From: JAUASW01 sp036880965 | GTDB taxonomy: Bacteria > Pseudomonadota > Gammaproteobacteria > Burkholderiales > Burkholderiaceae_C | Length of the DNA: 64,000 nucleotides | NCBI RefSeq assembly: GCF_036880965.1 | Contig: NZ_JBAJMV010000002.1 | Coordinates: 372,001 to 436,000, forward strand | Reading direction: 5' to 3' | Shown here: piece after piece, positions 60,072 to 64,000 of the stretch | Numbering within the stretch: position 1 is the first letter of the stretch | Layout: each line of letters starts with the position of its first letter | Made by a program: the position numbers and the translations under genes | Notes under the pieces: generated by a model | The model's input: only the letters and a program-made list of their open reading frames with translations | What the model was told of the DNA's origin: nothing | Database searches by the model: none

Positions 60072-61385
60072 CTACTCGCGCCAGTCGAAGCGCCACCAGG
60101 CCAGACCGGCGAATACGGCGGACGACAGCAGCAGCACGGCGGCGGCCTTGACCGCCTCGATCAGCTCCAGCCCGCGCCAGGTCATCGCGTCCAGCCCGTC
60201 GACGGCCCATCGCACCGGCACCACCAGCGTCAGCTCCTGCATCCACTGCGGGAATACGAAGCTCGGCACCCAGGCGCCGCCCAGCATCACCATCATCAGG
60301 GTGGCGAGAATGGCCAGGCCGCGCGTGGCCTCGGGTGAGCGACCCACGGCCGCCAGGAAGAGGCCGAACCCGGCGGTGAACAGGCCATAGCCGAACACCA
60401 CCAGGGCAAGGCCCAGCCAGCTGCCCTGCACGCGGTAGCCGAAGATCAGCATGCCACTGAGCATCACCAGGCCCAGGATGCTGGCTGCGATCAGGGTGGT
60501 GCTGCAGAAATGGCTGGCCAGCAGGGTGAAGCGCGACAAGGGCGCCGACCGCAGCCGCAGCCACAGGCCCGCGCGCCGCGCCAGCAGGATGCCCACGCCG
60601 AGTTCCACGCCCATGAAGAGCACGAACTGCGCGCCCATGCCGGCAAAGGAATGCGCATAGCCGTTGTAGCCATGCTCGCCCGAGCTGAGCGCCTCTTCGG
60701 TCATCTTGAAGGGCATGCTCATGCCGCCAACGCTGGCCTTACCTTCATCTGCACCCGAAGCCGCGGAAGCAGAGGACGCGGCCGCTGCTTGCCTGTTCTG
60801 CACCTCGCGCAGGCTGCTGAACAGCTTGGCAAGGCTCGCCTTGTCGGCGGCATTCATGCCTTCTGCCTTGTCCAGGCGCGCCAGGCTTTCATCCACCAGC
60901 TTGCCACCGCTCGCGCCGCTGAAAGCAGAGTTCATCGTCTGCTGCATCGCATACTGCGAGAACATGCCGCTGAGCATGCTCTTGGCCATCTTCTCGGACG
61001 GGTCGTAGATCAGGCGAACGTCGGCCTTGTCCTGGCCCATCAAGGCTGCGCCGGCCTTCTCGCCAAAGCCGGCCGGCAGGATCAGGGCAGCGCGCAGCTT
61101 GCCGCGCTTGACCTGGTCTTCAGCCGTGGCCTGGTCCAGCTGCTGCAGGTCCAGCGATGCGTCCGCTGCCATGGCCTTGACGATGCGCCCGGAGAGCTCG
61201 CTGCGGTCCAGGTCGGCCACCGCAACTTTCACGCGCAGGGGCTTGTCGTCCTTGCCGCTGCCGCCGAACAGCGAACCGAAGAAGGCCGCAATGATGATGG
61301 GCATGGCCAGGTTGATGGCCATGGCGCGCCGGTTGCTCAGATAGAGCCGGACCTGGACGCGGATGAGAGCAAGCAATGCGTTCAT
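60072..61385 (-). CDS. ABC-2 type exporter permease
   Basis: A 437-residue membrane protein with one N-terminal segment (about 16-40), a large extracytoplasmic region (about 40-220) and five or six C-terminal segments. FGSLFGGSGKDD and GWVVAF-like final motifs resemble the YhhJ/LinK-type ABC-2 permeases; VVPVRWAVDGLDAMTWRG is a typical late landmark. It begins 12 bases after the ATPase gene and probably forms a homodimeric exporter with it. Cargo is unknown. Drugs, lipids or a polysaccharide are candidates. Confidence 0.88.
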   Translation of the reverse strand: MNALLALIRVQVRLYLSNRRAMAINLAMPIIIAAFFGSLFGGSGKDDKPLRVKVAVADLDRSELSGRIVKAMAADASLDLQQLDQATAEDQVKRGKLRAALILPAGFGEKAGAALMGQDKADVRLIYDPSEKMAKSMLSGMFSQYAMQQTMNSAFSGASGGKLVDESLARLDKAEGMNAADKASLAKLFSSLREVQNRQAAAASSASAASGADEGKASVGGMSMPFKMTEEALSSGEHGYNGYAHSFAGMGAQFVLFMGVELGVGILLARRAGLWLRLRSAPLSRFTLLASHFCSTTLIAASILGLVMLSGMLIFGYRVQGSWLGLALVVFGYGLFTAGFGLFLAAVGRSPEATRGLAILATLMMVMLGGAWVPSFVFPQWMQELTLVVPVRWAVDGLDAMTWRGLELIEAVKAAAVLLLSSAVFAGLAWWRFDWRE

Positions 61386-61397
61386 GTTCTTCTGCCT

Positions 61398-62318
<921 letters not shown>

Positions 62319-62592
62319 CCGCGCTCCCTGTGGGAAAAGTCGGCGGATGATAGCGAGGCCTTGTGCGCTGTGCGGAAGATTTTCGGGTCAGGCCGGCCAG
62401 CCGCCTCTGCGTGCAGCCGACCGGTTTTCTGTTGCCCCCGGGGCCTCCACTGGTACCCGGAAGGAAGCCTGAAACCAGGGTCCCCTCTCTCCTCAATCGG
62501 CAATCTTTGTTACCGTGGCGGCATTAGAGCGGCCGCGTTCCAGGCCAGCAATGAAGCTGATCGAAACTGATTGCGCAAATAGCCACCGGTTA

Positions 62593-63540
62593 TCAGCGCA
62601 AGTCCTCGCCGAAGAGGCTTTCGATCTGGGCGCGCAGCCAGGCAATGGCCGGGTCGCCGGACTGACTGCTGTGCCAGTACTGCCGCACGACGATGGATGG
62701 CAGCGGCAAGGGACACTCAACGACGCGCAAGCCAGGAATGACGGCCACGCGCTGCGCCACATGCTGAGTGGCCGTGAAGATGTGGTCGGTCTGCGCCACC
62801 ACGTAGGGGGCGACCAGCAGCGAATGCACGCGCAGCGTGATGGCCGCGCTGCCGGCCACATCGATGATCGCCTGCTCCACGCGGCTGAAGGCATGCATGG
62901 TGTCGCGCAGCGAAGCCACCACATGTTGCTCGCGGCGGAAGGCAGCGAGGTCCATGGTTTGGCCGATGCGCGGATGGCCCTGGCGCACCAGGCAGACATA
63001 GGGCACCTCGTAGAGCGCCTGCGAATGCACACGGCTGCCGAAGTCCATGTAGGCGCCCAGGGCCAGATCGACCTCGCCATTGGCCAGCATCGATTCGGTC
63101 TGCTGGCTCAGGAGCGGCACGACATCGAAGCGGACACCCGGCGCCAGTGCCGCAGCGCTAGCCACCAGACGCGGCATGAAGTGGATGGCGCCGATCTCGG
63201 AGCAGCTGATGCGGAATACGCGCGAGGAACGCGCTGGCTCGAAGCCGGCCTGCGCGCGCAGCTCACCGTCGGCGATGCGCAGCATGTCAACGACATGCGG
63301 AGCCAGCAGGCGCGCGCGCGCCGTAGGTCGCATGCCCTGCTTGCCGCGTATGAACAGGTCTTCGCCGTAGTAGCGGCGCAAGAGCGACAGCGACTTCGAA
63401 AGCGCCGGCTGCGTGAGGCCCAGATGCTCGGCAGCCGCCGTCAGGCTCCCCAGGCGGAAGATCGCCTCGAAGGCGCGGAAGTGCAGCAACTCGGGAGAGC
63501 GTTCGGCGTTGTCGCCTTGAAGCGCCCTCCGCGTCGCCAT
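62593..63540 (-). CDS. LysR-family transcription regulator
   Basis: A 315-residue regulator. The N-terminal winged helix (about 18-75) contains AAEHLGLTQPALSKSLSLLRRYYGEDLF, broken here only by normal turns, and the rest is the two-lobed effector domain. It starts two bases before the end of purL on the same strand, so it may be read from purL transcripts or from its own promoter within purL. NodD/NahR-like features are seen in the VDLALG region. The target genes and effector are unknown. Confidence 0.92.
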   Translation of the reverse strand: MATRRALQGDNAERSPELLHFRAFEAIFRLGSLTAAAEHLGLTQPALSKSLSLLRRYYGEDLFIRGKQGMRPTARARLLAPHVVDMLRIADGELRAQAGFEPARSSRVFRISCSEIGAIHFMPRLVASAAALAPGVRFDVVPLLSQQTESMLANGEVDLALGAYMDFGSRVHSQALYEVPYVCLVRQGHPRIGQTMDLAAFRREQHVVASLRDTMHAFSRVEQAIIDVAGSAAITLRVHSLLVAPYVVAQTDHIFTATQHVAQRVAVIPGLRVVECPLPLPSIVVRQYWHSSQSGDPAIAWLRAQIESLFGEDLR

Positions 63541-63542
63541 GG

Positions 63543-64000
63543 TCAGCCGATCCAGTGGCGAGCGTTGCGGAACATGCGCATCCAGGGGCTCAGCTCGCTC
63601 TTGTCGCCGCTGGTCCAGCTCATCTGGATGTTGCGGAACACGCGCTCCGGGTGCGGCATCAGCACCGTGAAGCGGCCGTCCGCCGTGGTCACGGAGGTCA
63701 GGCCGTCCGGGCTGCCGTTCGGGTTGAACGGGTAGACCTCGGTCGGCTGTCCATCGTTGCCAACGTAACGCATGGCGCGAGCCACCTTGGCCGCATCGCC
63801 ACGCTGCGAGAAGTCCGCAAAGCCTTCACCATGCGCCACGGCGATGGGCAGGCGGCTGCCTTCCATGCCCTTGAAGAACAGGCTGGGCGACTCGAGCACC
63901 TCGACCATGGCCAGGCGCGCCTCGAACTGCTCGCTCTTGTTGCGCGTGAACTTGGGCCAGGCTTCGGCGCCCGGGATGATGGGCGACAGCGCCGCCATCA
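63543..64000 (-). CDS. purL: Phosphoribosylformylglycinamidine synthase, C-terminal end (cut by window edge)
   Basis: This is the last 151 or so residues of the large PurL purine-synthesis enzyme (normally near 1,300 residues), from the glutamine amidotransferase domain. AVAHGEGFADF and MPHPERVFRN carry the typical glutaminase His and Glu, while the nucleophile cysteine is beyond the window. The ending LSPWMRMFRNARHWIG is characteristic. Its true start lies upstream of position 64000. An internal methionine near the edge is not a start. Confidence 0.96.
   Translation of the reverse strand, partial: MAALSPIIPGAEAWPKFTRNKSEQFEARLAMVEVLESPSLFFKGMEGSRLPIAVAHGEGFADFSQRGDAAKVARAMRYVGNDGQPTEVYPFNPNGSPDGLTSVTTADGRFTVLMPHPERVFRNIQMSWTSGDKSELSPWMRMFRNARHWIG

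Overview
The window is a contiguous, GC-rich and densely packed piece of bacterial chromosome. Many genes overlap by 1-4 bases (ATGA or TGATG). Gene content suggests a betaproteobacterium of the order Burkholderiales, probably the Rubrivivax/Leptothrix/Roseateles group: asd beside leuCDB, an MlaEFD plus lipoprotein cluster, a propionyl-CoA/methylmalonyl-CoA operon, and GC-rich intergenic repeats of a type I associate with this order. The placement is inference from gene families and composition. I saw no rRNA, tRNA, CRISPR array, transposase or integrase.

Layout. 1-4939 (minus): a LysR regulator, leuC, leuD, leuB and the 5' part of asd (leucine and aspartate-family amino acids). 5074-8583 (plus): MlaE, MlaF, MlaD and an auxiliary lipoprotein (envelope lipid transport). 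8614-16073 (minus): methylmalonyl-CoA mutase, MeaB GTPase, PccB, PccA (with a one-base frameshift) and an epimerase-like VOC protein, a complete propionyl-CoA to succinyl-CoA route. A divergent GntR regulator (16173-16820) shares a perfect 16-bp palindrome with it.

16827-52914 is an accessory surface-glycoconjugate and secretion island, the most unusual part. A 3,984-residue protein (20219-32173) is built almost entirely from 465 tandem short units: 458 octapeptides of form L-x-[ST]-x-Q-[ILV]-x-x and seven 11-residue units. They are organised into 136-residue A modules and 83-residue B modules, and the protein ends in an EF-hand-like calcium-binding domain typical of type I secretion substrates. 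Around it are sugar genes: an acetyltransferase, FdtB-like aminotransferase and FdtA-like isomerase for dTDP-3-amino-sugars; Gmd, an Fcl-like enzyme and a perosamine-synthase-like aminotransferase for GDP-sugars; several GT2 glycosyltransferases and methyltransferases. On the minus strand, 51874 down to 42675, one apparent operon encodes a TPR/O-GlcNAc-transferase-like GT41 enzyme, a LapB-type ABC transporter, an HlyD-type adaptor, a TolC-type outer-membrane channel, an unknown 422-residue protein and a GT10 fucosyltransferase-like protein. My main hypothesis is that the giant Ser/Thr-rich repeat protein is glycosylated in the cytoplasm by the GT41 enzyme, further decorated by the other transferases, and exported by this type I system.

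52969-64000 is mostly housekeeping or ordinary: a DUF1993 protein, a D-2-hydroxyacid dehydrogenase, a split chromate-type transporter, upp, rlmB, a DUF1624 membrane protein, an HtrA-like protease, a luciferase-like oxidoreductase, an ABC-2 exporter pair, a LysR regulator and the 3' end of purL.
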